A DNA stretch of 14,617 bases from an uncultured Garciella sp. (GTDB lineage: Bacteria > Bacillota > Clostridia > Eubacteriales > Garciellaceae), in assembly GCA_900555725.1 (NCBI GenBank), contig USMD01000046.1:1-14617 (forward strand). Direction: 5' to 3'. The notes beneath the pieces are model-generated. The model had not been told where the DNA came from. It made no database searches and worked only from the letters and a program-made list of their open reading frames with translations. Position 1 is the stretch's first letter, and every line of letters begins with the position of its first letter. This document shows positions 5,795-13,621 of this stretch, in pieces. The position numbers and the translations under genes were made by a program.

Positions 5795-7159
5795 CTAAGC
5801 TATATTTTGGAAATTATTTTCGAGAAAAAAGTACTCCTGTAAAATTTCCAACGTTGTTTTTCGTTGACGTTTATCATGTAAACTTTTTTTACACATTCTC
5901 TTTAAAAGATTTCTAAAAAAATGAATATTTGGCACTACTAATCGAAGTTTCTCTGCTATTTTGTCAGAATGAGTTGCAAAGATCTTTGCAAAACGCAATA
6001 TACTTAAATTCTTTGAAAAATGCTGCTTTGATGGTAAATATAAAAAATTGTATAGCGTTAGCAGAGCAACTGCTGCTATTAAACGACCATATATTAAACA
6101 TTCTAGCTGATATTTACCACAACTACCTATTTTGTCTATATTAAGGTAGCTTTTCAGTGATTTAAATACAAGCTCAATCTGCCACCTTGCTCTATACAAG
6201 TCACAAGCAGCCTGGACAGATATTTGCTCTTTAGTAGTGTTTGTAATAATAATATTCCATGCCAATAATTCAGTTTCTTTGGCACTAAGCTGTTTTCCTT
6301 GAGATTTGGCTTTTTCATCTGCTTTACGTCTACGCTGATTTACTACCTTTTCTGGTAAACGCACAGCAACTAAACGGCATTTTAGCTGTTTTGTATAGGA
6401 TATTCCTAAGGAAACCTCTATATCAATTACATTACCTTTTAGTAAATCAGTAAGGTCAACCTTAGTTAGCTGTCCTGCTTTATCTACATAAACAACAGTG
6501 TTTTTCTTAATTCTAGAAAGGTAGTAGCTACCTTTATCGGCTAGGTTTTTAAAAAATGTTTTATCAAAATATCCAAGGTCTGTAATGAGTAATTCGCCTG
6601 GATGAGTCAATGAAAGTAACTTATCCGTGTAGGTGGTATCGGATCCTGGGGCCTCGGTTAATTCAATACTTGAAAATCCAGAAGAGATTAAGCTATAGAC
6701 TCCTTGAATTTTTAAAGAAGATTTAGCGTTACGACCACCTAATCCAGGATACATATCAGTCAATTTATCTGGCAAGGTAATCTTTGTGCTATCACAAACC
6801 TTTACATCTTTAAACTGAGTAAGAATAGCAGCTTTTTTTACAGGAATAACTTTATTCATGGATTGATGCATCATGTACTTAAAAGTTTCTCGTAAAAGTA
6901 AAGAAGATTTCTCTAATCTTTTATAAATTGCTTCTTTAGAAATAGTTAAACCTAGTTGAAATTCTTCACATTTAGATGCAATTTGACTAAGGGATGGATG
7001 GGGTATATTTAGCAAACCTAATGCAAAAACTTTTAGAATTGTATCAGGCAATACACCCTTTTTACGCTTGAGAAAACCTGTTTTTATAGCAATTTCCATA
7101 ATTTTATGGTTATCAAACAATCGAATAAATTGTATAATAAGTGATGAAGATATCTTCAT
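5795..7159 (-). CDS. IS4-family DDE transposase
   Basis: This 454-aa enzyme catalyses cut-and-paste movement of the surrounding element. An N-terminal helical, DNA-binding-like region (about 1-110) precedes the RNase-H-like catalytic fold. Likely catalytic residues are D123 (VCDSTK), D194 (ITDLGYFD) and E329. The IS4 signature Y-(2)-R-(3)-E-(6)-K is complete as Y322, R325, E329 and K336 within YRARWQIELVFKSLK. A lysine- and arginine-rich insertion sits between the second D and the E (about 275-300). AAAGGAG lies 8 nt before the ATG but is partly enclosed in a hairpin (7159-7203). The gene is unbroken, so the element may be active. It points the same way as pckA, which lies just upstream without an intervening terminator. 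Confidence 0.93.
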   Translation of the reverse strand: MKISSSLIIQFIRLFDNHKIMEIAIKTGFLKRKKGVLPDTILKVFALGLLNIPHPSLSQIASKCEEFQLGLTISKEAIYKRLEKSSLLLRETFKYMMHQSMNKVIPVKKAAILTQFKDVKVCDSTKITLPDKLTDMYPGLGGRNAKSSLKIQGVYSLISSGFSSIELTEAPGSDTTYTDKLLSLTHPGELLITDLGYFDKTFFKNLADKGSYYLSRIKKNTVVYVDKAGQLTKVDLTDLLKGNVIDIEVSLGISYTKQLKCRLVAVRLPEKVVNQRRRKADEKAKSQGKQLSAKETELLAWNIIITNTTKEQISVQAACDLYRARWQIELVFKSLKSYLNIDKIGSCGKYQLECLIYGRLIAAVALLTLYNFLYLPSKQHFSKNLSILRFAKIFATHSDKIAEKLRLVVPNIHFFRNLLKRMCKKSLHDKRQRKTTLEILQEYFFLENNFQNIA

Positions 7160-7203
7160 GGGAATCTCTCCTTTGTGATTTGATCGTCACTTTGAGATTC
7201 CCA
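7159..7203 (-). promoter_or_regulatory. Hairpin over the transposase ribosome-binding site
   Basis: In the transposase leader, TGGGAATCTC (7203-7194) is perfectly complementary to GAGATTCCCA (7168-7159), which joins the Shine-Dalgarno AAGGAG (7173-7168) to the start codon. An inner stem GTGA/TCAC extends the fold. Several bacterial IS elements (for example IS10 and IS50) use such a structure to silence translation of transcripts entering from outside. A weak -10-like TATAAA lies at about 7212-7207. Confidence 0.65.
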
Positions 7204-7264
7204 TTTTTTATACATTTTTGCAAATGTAATTTTTACCTTGGAATAACATGGGTTAAGTTAACGC

Positions 7265-8806
7265 CTATGATATTTTATTATATTTTTCATAGTTTCGTTG
7301 AATCTTTCCTTTTAATTTCATCGCCTCTTCATCATACTTTTCCCCATTATCCCACATATTTTTAGGATTTAATATCTCTTCAGGCACTCCAGAAACTTCC
7401 TCCGGTATCAAAAATCCAAAAATAGGATGCCTATAAAACTTACAATTCTTTAAACTTCCAAAAATCGCTGCATTTACCATAGCTCTCGTATAGGAAAGTT
7501 CAACTCTTTGTCCTACTCCATAGGGACCTCCAATCCAACCTGTATTAATTAAATATACATCAATATGATACTTTTCAATTTTTTCTCCTAGTAAGATCGC
7601 ATATTTTTTGGGATGTAAAAGCATAAAGGGTTCTCCAAAACAAGCCGAAAAGGTAGCTTGTGGTTTAGTAATTCCCCTTTCTGTTCCTGCTACCTTGCTT
7701 GTATATCCTGACATAAAGTGATAAATAGCTTCTTTTTGATTTAACTTAGAGATGGGAGGCATCACTCCAAAGGCATCACAGGTTAGAAAAATAATGGTGC
7801 TAGGAATACTGCCTTCCCCTGATTCTTGAATATTATCTACATGATAAATAGGATAAGAAGCTCTGGTATTTTCTGTATAGGTGTTATCCCCATAATCTGG
7901 TTGCCTATTTTCCTTTAATACTACATTTTCTAATATAGCACCAAATTTTATAGCCTCATAAATCTCTTTTTCCTTTTCTTTATCAAGACCTATTGTCTTG
8001 GCATAACAGCCTCCTTCAAAATTGAAAACTCCTTGATCACACCATCCGTGCTCATCATCCCCAATCAACTTTCTCTTAGGATCAGTAGAAAGGGTGGTTT
8101 TTCCAGTTCCAGACAATCCAAAGAAAATTGCTGTATCTCCGCCTTCTCCTATATTAGCAGAACAATGCATAGGTAGGATCCCCTTTTGAGGAAGTAAAAA
8201 GTTCATTACTGAAAATACAGACTTTTTAATTTCTCCTGCATAGCCAGTTCCACCTATTAAAATAATCTTTTTAGAAAAGTTTATAATAATAAAACATTCA
8301 GACTTGATCCCATCTTCCTTACACTTTGCCTTAAAACCTGGTGCCGATATCACATGAAAACCAGGTGCAAAATCCTTTAACTCTTCCTTATTAGGACGTA
8401 TAAACATATTATAGGAAAACATGGCTTGATAAGCACATTCACATACCGTCCTTATAGGCAAAGAATATTCTCTTTTCGCCCCTACAAAACCATCAAAAAC
8501 AAATAGATCCTTTCCTTTTAAATATTCTACTACTTTATCGTAAAGCCTATCAAATGCTTCTTGAGGGATTGGAACATTGGTCTCTCCCCAATTGACCTTA
8601 TCTTTTGTAATGTCATCTTTTACAATAAACCTGTCCTTAGCAGATCTTCCTGTATACTTCCCTGTATGAATAACTACACTTCCATTATCCGCTAATTTTC
8701 CTTCTCCTCTTTTGATAATATGCTCAATAAGCTCCGCTACGCTAGCATTTCGATATAGGTGATTAAAATCCCTTATATTTAGATAATCCAAATTAATATT
8801 GCTCAT
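7265..8806 (-). CDS. pckA: ATP-dependent phosphoenolpyruvate carboxykinase, 3' end altered by IS
   Basis: This 513-aa cytoplasmic enzyme interconverts oxaloacetate + ATP and PEP + CO2 + ADP. Features of the ATP-type family are all visible: HTGKYTGRSAKDRF (47-60, with substrate-binding Arg54), GGTGYAGEIKKS (185-196, metal-ligand lysine), MHCSANIG (213-220, metal-ligand His), the P-loop GLSGTGKTT (230-238), IGDDEHGW (248-255, metal-binding Asp) and LTCDAFGV (341-348). The last codons are changed: the right IS repeat adds Ser and a TAG, while the uninterrupted allele would end YDNEEL (518 aa). All catalytic motifs are upstream, so activity is probably kept. AAGGGG lies about 10 nt before the ATG. 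It has its own promoter and may supply PEP from oxaloacetate made by the tartrate pathway. Confidence 0.95.
   Translation of the reverse strand: MSNINLDYLNIRDFNHLYRNASVAELIEHIIKRGEGKLADNGSVVIHTGKYTGRSAKDRFIVKDDITKDKVNWGETNVPIPQEAFDRLYDKVVEYLKGKDLFVFDGFVGAKREYSLPIRTVCECAYQAMFSYNMFIRPNKEELKDFAPGFHVISAPGFKAKCKEDGIKSECFIIINFSKKIILIGGTGYAGEIKKSVFSVMNFLLPQKGILPMHCSANIGEGGDTAIFFGLSGTGKTTLSTDPKRKLIGDDEHGWCDQGVFNFEGGCYAKTIGLDKEKEKEIYEAIKFGAILENVVLKENRQPDYGDNTYTENTRASYPIYHVDNIQESGEGSIPSTIIFLTCDAFGVMPPISKLNQKEAIYHFMSGYTSKVAGTERGITKPQATFSACFGEPFMLLHPKKYAILLGEKIEKYHIDVYLINTGWIGGPYGVGQRVELSYTRAMVNAAIFGSLKNCKFYRHPIFGFLIPEEVSGVPEEILNPKNMWDNGEKYDEEAMKLKGKIQRNYEKYNKIS
7270..7279. repeat. IS target-site duplication, right copy
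   Basis: ATATTTTATT follows the right inverted repeat directly and matches 5772-5781 exactly. It lies inside the last pckA codons (NKI). Confidence 0.85.
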
Positions 8807-8838
8807 GCTAATACGCCCCTTTCTTTTAATTATATATT

Positions 8839-8867
8839 ATTATATACTATATTTATTATCATGTCAT
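8839..8867 (-). promoter_or_regulatory. Promoter of pckA
   Basis: The minus strand shows ATGACA (8867-8862), a 17-bp spacer and a perfect TATAAT (8844-8839), about 33 bp before the start codon. No clear operator was recognised beside it. Confidence 0.7.
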
Positions 8868-8941
8868 ACAACTTATAAAACAATCGGTTATTATTCTGTT
8901 TTAAACCAAAGTAATATGTTATACTACTTATTCTATTTTAT

Positions 8942-8968
8942 AAAAAAGAATCCTCTCTTAAAGGATTC
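8942..8968 (-). terminator. Terminator of the thioesterase gene
   Basis: A 7-bp stem (GAATCCT 8948-8954 with AGGATTC 8962-8968) with a 7-nt loop is followed on the minus strand by TTTTTT (8947-8942). It lies about 80 nt after the thioesterase stop and separates that gene from pckA. Confidence 0.75.
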
Positions 8969-9047
8969 TCTTTTGTAAAAATATCATATTTATTTATTAT
9001 GTGAATTCATTTAACGATTACAACAAGTTATTTTATATTCCCTAATT

Positions 9048-9446
9048 CTATTTGTTTAATTTACTATTACATTTCCCCATAAACTTTTCTAGGGACACAA
9101 TAAATCTTTGGTGGGTCCCCTCTCCTACTTTCTCTACTTCATCATAGACTTCTACCTTAAAAGTAAGGGCCTTTCCTTCTATTTTGATTAGTTCTGCCTG
9201 GGCTGTTACTTTCATTCCTATAGGTGTGGCAGATATATGACTGATATCTAAATGGGTGCCCACTGTAGTATAGTCTTCTGGTAATAATTCATCTACTGCC
9301 TTTAATGAAGCATTTTCCATAAGTCCTACCATGATAGGAGTAGCAAAAACCTCCACTGCGCCACTGCCAAAGGATAGTGCTGTATCCTTACTGGTTACTT
9401 CCATTTCTGCTTTTCCCTTAAGGCCTTCTTTTAGATTAAAATCCAT
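9048..9446 (-). CDS. Hotdog-fold thioesterase, fluoroacetyl-CoA thioesterase (FlK)-like
   Basis: This 132-aa protein has the hotdog acyl-CoA thioesterase pattern and most resembles the FlK group. The likely catalytic triad is Thr (ATP motif), Glu (LMENAS) and His (ISHISATP). Counted from the upstream ATG these are T39, E47 and H73, with gaps of 8 and 26 residues identical to the Thr42/Glu50/His76 spacing known for Streptomyces FlK. The Gly-Thr-His segment (VGTHLDISH) before the His is also family-like. The true substrate is unknown, and homologues in anaerobes are often annotated only as thioesterases. AGGAGAGG sits too close to an ATG at 9455 (3 nt), so the second ATG at 9446 is preferred. 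The gene is a single unit with its own promoter and terminator between ftsH and pckA. Confidence 0.82.
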   Translation of the reverse strand: MDFNLKEGLKGKAEMEVTSKDTALSFGSGAVEVFATPIMVGLMENASLKAVDELLPEDYTTVGTHLDISHISATPIGMKVTAQAELIKIEGKALTFKVEVYDEVEKVGEGTHQRFIVSLEKFMGKCNSKLNK

Positions 9447-9498
9447 TTTTACCATCCTCTCCTATTTCGATCTTTGATCCTAGACTTTCTTTACTATT

Positions 9499-9527
9499 AT
9501 CATACCAAAACTTTAGAATATTTTCAC
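9499..9527 (-). promoter_or_regulatory. Possible promoter of the thioesterase gene
   Basis: GTGAAA (9527-9522), a 17-bp spacer and TATGAT (9504-9499) lie between the ftsH terminator and the thioesterase start. The -10 is good and the -35 moderate. Confidence 0.45.
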
Positions 9528-9552
9528 CCTTTCATTTCCAAAAATTCCTATG

Positions 9553-9575
9553 AAAAAATCGCCCTAACGGGCGAT
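9553..9575 (-). terminator. Terminator of the tilS-hpt-ftsH operon
   Basis: A GC-rich 7-bp perfect stem (ATCGCCC 9558-9564 with GGGCGAT 9569-9575) has a 4-nt loop. On the minus strand it is followed by a T run, 2 nt after the ftsH stop. Confidence 0.9.
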
Positions 9576-9577
9576 CT

Positions 9578-11386
9578 TTATGCACTCTCAATGATTTCCA
9601 GAAATTCATTGCGATCAATTTTTTCTTTTTCAAGAAGCCTTTCGGCTACCCTATGCAATTTATCAATATTTTTTTCCAGCAGATTCCGGGCAATTTGATA
9701 TGCTTCATCTATGATTCTTTTCATTTCTTTATCTATTGCAGCTGCCACTTCTTCACTATAGTTTCTACTTCTAGTAAAGTCTCTTCCTAGAAATATCTCA
9801 TCTTGTTTATTCCCAAAGGTCATGGGACCAAGACTTTCGCTCATTCCATATTCTGTTATCATTTTACGTGCAATGGAAGTAGCTCTTTCTAAGTCATTAG
9901 AGGCTCCAGTACTAATATCATCTAAAACCAATTTTTCTGCAACCCGTCCTCCCAATAATCCTATAATCTCTTCCTGTAATTCAGACTTGGCCATGTAGTT
10001 CTTTTCGTGCTCTGGTAGGGATAGTGTATAACCTCCAGCCATTCCCCGGGGGATAATGGAAACTTCGTGAACCGGATCCCCATGGGGTAATAAATGCATA
10101 ACCACTGCATGACCTGCTTCATGATAAGCCGTTAATTTTCTATCCTTTTCACTGACTACTCTGCTTTTCTTTTCTGGCCCTGCGATCACTCTAGTTACCG
10201 CATCCTCTATTTCCCTCATACCAATGGCTTTTTTGCTTCTACGGGCAGCCAACAGGGCTGCTTCATTTAAAACATTTTCCAAATCTGCTCCTGTAAATCC
10301 TGGCGTTCCCTTTGCAATGGTTTTTAAATCCACCTCCGGCTCTAATGGTTTTCCCTTAGCATGGACTTTAAGAATTTCTTCTCTTCCTTTAATGTCTGGT
10401 CTGCCTACAGGAATTTGTCTGTCAAATCTTCCTGGTCTTAATAGGGCAGGATCAAGAATGTCTGGTCTATTGGTAGCAGCAATGATAATAATTCCTTCAT
10501 TTATCCCGAAACCATCCATCTCTACTAGTAATTGGTTTAAGGTTTGTTCTCTTTCATCATGTCCTCCTCCTAAACCAGCACCTCTTTGTCTTCCTACTGC
10601 ATCAATCTCATCTACAAATACAATACAGGGAGAATTTTTCTTAGCATTTTCAAATAAATCCCTTACCCTTGATGCCCCAACACCTACAAACATTTCTACA
10701 AAATCAGAACCACTGATACTAAAGAAAGGTACCCCTGCTTCTCCTGCTACAGCCCTTGCCAATAATGTTTTTCCTGTTCCAGGAGGTCCTACTAATAATA
10801 CCCCCTTTGGTATCCTTGCACCTAATTCCATATATTTTCTTGGGGATTTTAAAAACTCAACAATTTCAACCAATTCTTCCTTTTCTTCATCTGCCCCTGC
10901 TACATCATCAAAGGTAACTCTTCTTTTATCATCCGTATGAAGCTTTGCTCTACTTTTCCCAAAGGACATTACCTTATTTCCTCCCCCTTGGGACTGTTGA
11001 GAAAATATAAAGAAAAATACTACCATTAATAAAACCAGAAATAAGGTTGGTAATAAGGATGCCCACCATGGATTTTCTGCTGGTGGATTAATCTCTACCT
11101 CTTGAATGGTTCCCGATGTAATGGCCTTATGCACTTCCGGTAGTTGAATAAATATAGATTGGGGAGGAATAACGCCTTCAAATTCAGCACCATTTGTTAG
11201 TGTCCCTGTAACCGAATATTGATCTACTACCATTTCTTTGATATTACCAGCTTCTATATTCTTTAAAAGCTTATCATAACGTAATGTAGTGGTGTCTGTC
11301 TTTTCAGTTCCAAAAAGTTGAACCATTGCTACAATAACGATGAGTATGATTAGATAAAAACTAATCATTTTAAAAAACTTTCTCAA
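9578..11386 (-). CDS. ftsH: ATP-dependent zinc metalloprotease FtsH
   Basis: This 602-aa membrane-anchored AAA+ protease degrades damaged membrane proteins and short-lived regulators as a hexamer. Order in the 602-aa numbering: TM1 (about 9-26), an extracytoplasmic domain (about 27-103), TM2 (about 108-130), the AAA module with Walker A GPPGTGKT (200-207), Walker B IVFVDEID (about 255-262) and the second region of homology RPGRFDRQ, then the zinc site HEAGH (422-426) with the third ligand in the LDDISTGASNDLERA segment. The C-terminus is short. The frame is open to a TTG at 11431, but a TTG at 11386 about 11 nt after GAGGGGAG gives the normal N-terminus (RKFFKMISF); an ATG at 11368 is an alternative. 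It is last in the tilS-hpt-ftsH run, a gene order common in Firmicutes. Confidence 0.95.
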   Translation of the reverse strand: MRKFFKMISFYLIILIVIVAMVQLFGTEKTDTTTLRYDKLLKNIEAGNIKEMVVDQYSVTGTLTNGAEFEGVIPPQSIFIQLPEVHKAITSGTIQEVEINPPAENPWWASLLPTLFLVLLMVVFFFIFSQQSQGGGNKVMSFGKSRAKLHTDDKRRVTFDDVAGADEEKEELVEIVEFLKSPRKYMELGARIPKGVLLVGPPGTGKTLLARAVAGEAGVPFFSISGSDFVEMFVGVGASRVRDLFENAKKNSPCIVFVDEIDAVGRQRGAGLGGGHDEREQTLNQLLVEMDGFGINEGIIIIAATNRPDILDPALLRPGRFDRQIPVGRPDIKGREEILKVHAKGKPLEPEVDLKTIAKGTPGFTGADLENVLNEAALLAARRSKKAIGMREIEDAVTRVIAGPEKKSRVVSEKDRKLTAYHEAGHAVVMHLLPHGDPVHEVSIIPRGMAGGYTLSLPEHEKNYMAKSELQEEIIGLLGGRVAEKLVLDDISTGASNDLERATSIARKMITEYGMSESLGPMTFGNKQDEIFLGRDFTRSRNYSEEVAAAIDKEMKRIIDEAYQIARNLLEKNIDKLHRVAERLLEKEKIDRNEFLEIIESA

Positions 11387-11434
11387 ATTAAAATACACTC
11401 CCCTCACAATCAGCTTTTCAATACAATACAAAGT

Positions 11435-11463
11435 AATATATCATAAAATAGCCCAAAAAACAA
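11435..11463 (-). promoter_or_regulatory. Weak candidate internal promoter before ftsH
   Basis: TTGTTT (11463-11458), a 17-bp spacer and TATATT (11440-11435) lie between hpt and ftsH. The -35 is poor. It could give ftsH a second transcript besides the operon one. Confidence 0.3.
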
Positions 11464-11470
11464 CAAGACT

Positions 11471-11501
11471 ATACTATATCTACTGTATAATACTATATCT
11501 A
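11471..11501. repeat. Twelve-bp direct repeat between hpt and ftsH
   Basis: ATACTATATCTA occurs at 11471-11482 and again at 11490-11501, a 19-bp period. The second copy covers the hpt stop codon. Function unknown; it may be chance in AT-rich DNA. Confidence 0.5.
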
Positions 11502-12044
11502 TTGATATACTTCTTCTTTTAGCACCCCTATATAAGGTAGGTTTCTATATTTTTCTGCATAATCTAACCCATATCCTACTACAAATTTATCGGGTACTTG
11601 AAAACCTATATAATCAATATCAATCTCTGCTGCCCTTCTAGCAGGTTTCTCTAATAAGCTACATATCTTTAAACTCTTTACTCCTTTACCCTTTAATAGA
11701 TTGGTTAAATAGCTAAGGGTTAAACCACTATCTACAATATCTTCTACAATCAAAAGATCTTTATTTTCAATACTTGCATCTAAATCTTTTATGATCCTTA
11801 CCACTCCTGAAGATTCTGTGGAATTTCCATAGCTAGACACTGCCATAAAGTCCATTTCCAAAGGAACATCTATATTTTGTGCTAAATCAGCCATAAATAA
11901 TACAGCTCCCTTTAATACACAAATCAACATCAAATTCTTACCGGCATAGTCTTTAGAAATTTTCTGTCCCAATTCTCTGATTCGATTTTGCAATGTTTCT
12001 TCATCAATTAAGACCTCTTTTACATCTTTATCCATTATTGACAT
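11499..12044 (-). CDS. hpt: Hypoxanthine phosphoribosyltransferase
   Basis: This 181-aa purine-salvage enzyme joins hypoxanthine (and usually guanine) to PRPP to give IMP or GMP. The PRPP-binding loop is VEDIVDSGLT (100-109), with D105 as the expected catalytic base. The PPi-binding loop LKG is at 44-46, the flexible-loop SYG at 71-73, and the purine-binding PDKFVVGYGLDY segment at 151-162. Length is normal for the bacterial family. GGGAGG lies 9 nt before the ATG at 12044, inside the 3' end of tilS, and the two genes overlap by 17 nt, so translation is probably coupled. The tilS-hpt-ftsH order is a standard Firmicutes cluster. Guanine versus hypoxanthine preference cannot be read from the sequence. 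Confidence 0.95.
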   Translation of the reverse strand: MSIMDKDVKEVLIDEETLQNRIRELGQKISKDYAGKNLMLICVLKGAVLFMADLAQNIDVPLEMDFMAVSSYGNSTESSGVVRIIKDLDASIENKDLLIVEDIVDSGLTLSYLTNLLKGKGVKSLKICSLLEKPARRAAEIDIDYIGFQVPDKFVVGYGLDYAEKYRNLPYIGVLKEEVYQ

Positions 12045-13440
12045 CTTCTTTTTCCTCCCTGTATCTATATTGAATCGTCAATACCACCTTGGTATCTGAA
12101 TCTACAATATATCTTTTATTAGGCCTATATCCTACTACCCATATCACTCCTTCTTTATTAGCAATAATAGGAATTTCATCCCTCTTTTCTCTAGGTATCT
12201 TTAAATCTATAAAATAATCCTTTAATTTCTTTGTTCCCTTTCCTCTTAAAGGTTGAAATACGTCTCCCGGTCTTCTATTTCGTATAAATAGTTCCCTTCC
12301 TACCTTTTCGAAATCAAAGTAAAAGGTATTAGAATCACTTTTTATTATATCAATTTTCTCTTTCTTCTCCAAATGAGCATAAATTTCCATATGAATTTCT
12401 GGGATAAAGGATTTTTCTTCTATCTGTAAAGGATATTGAAAAAAAATTTTTTTCTTTTTTTCTTCTTTTTTTACAATGATCTGCTGGTATTGCCTCTTTA
12501 CCCTTACTCCCTGGGGAAGCTCCAATATCCACACTGTATTTTCTGTGTCCTTAAGCATATTTACAAATAATTGCATATGGGTAAATTCTATTTCCTTAAG
12601 ATTATCTTTTACCCAATTTATAGATCTTCTTAACATTCCTTTTTGCACAAACTCAGATAAATGATTCAACCAATCATACGGTAATGTAATAGAATCTTTG
12701 CTTATTTTTGCATTTTTAATCCATAGCTTTTCCATCTCAGCATCGATATAATCTTGTTGTTCTCCAATCATCTCCCCCATATGTCTAAGGTGAAGTTTTA
12801 AATTTCTATTATACTTTTCTAAATACGGTATAACTTCTAATCGAATTTTATTTCTAAAATAAATCGATTCTAAATTACTTTCATCAATTCTAGGGAATAA
12901 GTCATTGATTGCGCAATATTTTTCAATTTCCTTCCTAGAGCAACAAAGGAGAGGTCTAATGACCCCATCTTTTCTATGGGGGGAAATTCCTGACAGTCCC
13001 TTAGGGCCTGTCCCCCTTAAAATTCTCATTAAAATAGTTTCCGCATTGTCATCCCCATGTTGCCCTAAAGCTATTTTTTGAAGATGAAATTTCTCCTTCA
13101 TACCATAAAAGTAATCGTATCTTGTCTCTCGGCCAGCTTCCTCTATAGAAATTCCCCTTTCTTTACTGATTTTTTTAATATTCGCCCTATAAACATGACA
13201 GGGAATATCCCAACTTTTACATACTTCTCGCACATACCTTTCATCCCGATAAGCATTTTCTCCCCTTAGCATATGATTCACATGGACTGCTACTAAACGT
13301 AATTGATAGGGTTTCTCCATCCATTTTAATATATGTAAAAGGCAAATAGAATCTGGACCCCCGGAAACAGCAACTAAAATTCCATCTTTCTTTTCTATCA
13401 TATGATATTTTTCTATATATTTTAGAACCTTTTCTCTCAT
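12028..13440 (-). CDS. tilS: tRNA(Ile)-lysidine synthetase
   Basis: This 470-aa essential enzyme ligates lysine to C34 of the CAU-anticodon tRNA-Ile, using ATP, so that the tRNA reads AUA codons. The N-terminal PP-loop ATPase domain carries SGGPDS (26-31), followed by the family motifs VHVNHMLRG (about 51-59) and GQHGDDNAETILMR (about 125-138). The middle TilS domain and a C-terminal substrate-binding domain with RNRRPGDVFQP and GTKKLKDYFID (about 390-417) complete the usual length. The frame can be extended three codons to a TTG at 13449, but AAAGGG lies 9 nt before the ATG at 13440, so that start is used. It is the first gene of the run with hpt and ftsH, behind a near-consensus promoter. 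Confidence 0.95.
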   Translation of the reverse strand: MREKVLKYIEKYHMIEKKDGILVAVSGGPDSICLLHILKWMEKPYQLRLVAVHVNHMLRGENAYRDERYVREVCKSWDIPCHVYRANIKKISKERGISIEEAGRETRYDYFYGMKEKFHLQKIALGQHGDDNAETILMRILRGTGPKGLSGISPHRKDGVIRPLLCCSRKEIEKYCAINDLFPRIDESNLESIYFRNKIRLEVIPYLEKYNRNLKLHLRHMGEMIGEQQDYIDAEMEKLWIKNAKISKDSITLPYDWLNHLSEFVQKGMLRRSINWVKDNLKEIEFTHMQLFVNMLKDTENTVWILELPQGVRVKRQYQQIIVKKEEKKKKIFFQYPLQIEEKSFIPEIHMEIYAHLEKKEKIDIIKSDSNTFYFDFEKVGRELFIRNRRPGDVFQPLRGKGTKKLKDYFIDLKIPREKRDEIPIIANKEGVIWVVGYRPNKRYIVDSDTKVVLTIQYRYREEKEDVNNG

Positions 13441-13478
13441 TACAACCAACCCTTTATAAAATCTGGACTCTGTTTATT

Positions 13479-13507
13479 ATTCTACATTTTTTAGAGTATC
13501 CATTCAA
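13479..13507 (-). promoter_or_regulatory. Promoter of the tilS-hpt-ftsH operon
   Basis: TTGAAT (13507-13502), a 17-bp spacer and TAGAAT (13484-13479) lie on the minus strand between the spoIIE terminator and tilS, about 39 bp before the tilS ATG. Each hexamer has one mismatch to the sigma-A consensus. Confidence 0.75.
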
Positions 13508-13525
13508 CCATTTTGCATAAAGTAT

Positions 13526-13564
13526 AAAAAATATAGCCATCTATCCTGGGATAGATGACTATAT
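13526..13564 (-). terminator. Terminator of spoIIE
   Basis: A 15-bp stem with one mismatch (13531-13545 with 13550-13564) has a 4-nt loop and is followed on the minus strand by TTTTTT, about 58 nt after the spoIIE stop. Confidence 0.88.
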
Positions 13565-13621
13565 TTATCAAGTGATTCTTAGATTCAGATGAAGTTTGCT
13601 TAGTAGAAATGCTTTTTTCAC

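Larger units (their letters stand above)
5782..7269 (-). mobile_element. Complete IS4-family insertion sequence (1488 bp)
   Basis: The element is bounded by terminal inverted repeats: CATAGGCGTTAACCTAA at 5782-5798 and, read from the other end, CATAGGCGTTAACTTAA at 7269-7253 (16 of 17 identical). It is flanked by the 10-bp direct repeat ATATTTTATT. It carries one intact transposase gene, whose TAG stop lies inside the left repeat. The right repeat supplies the stop codon now used by pckA. Intact repeats, an intact ORF and an identical duplication suggest a fairly recent insertion. The IS4 subgroup was not determined. Confidence 0.92.

Noticed and set aside
7211..7228. 7-bp palindrome near the right IS end as a terminator of pckA
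   Set aside because: It is AT-only apart from two base pairs, and a T tract follows only on the plus strand, so it would not stop minus-strand transcription from pckA.
10224..10940. 238-aa open frame on the plus strand
   Set aside because: It lies wholly inside ftsH on the opposite strand, has no ribosome site and no recognisable motifs. It is a shadow of the conserved AAA domain coding.
11387..11431. 15-residue extension of FtsH
   Set aside because: The upstream TTG has no convincing ribosome site, and the family normally begins just before the first membrane segment.
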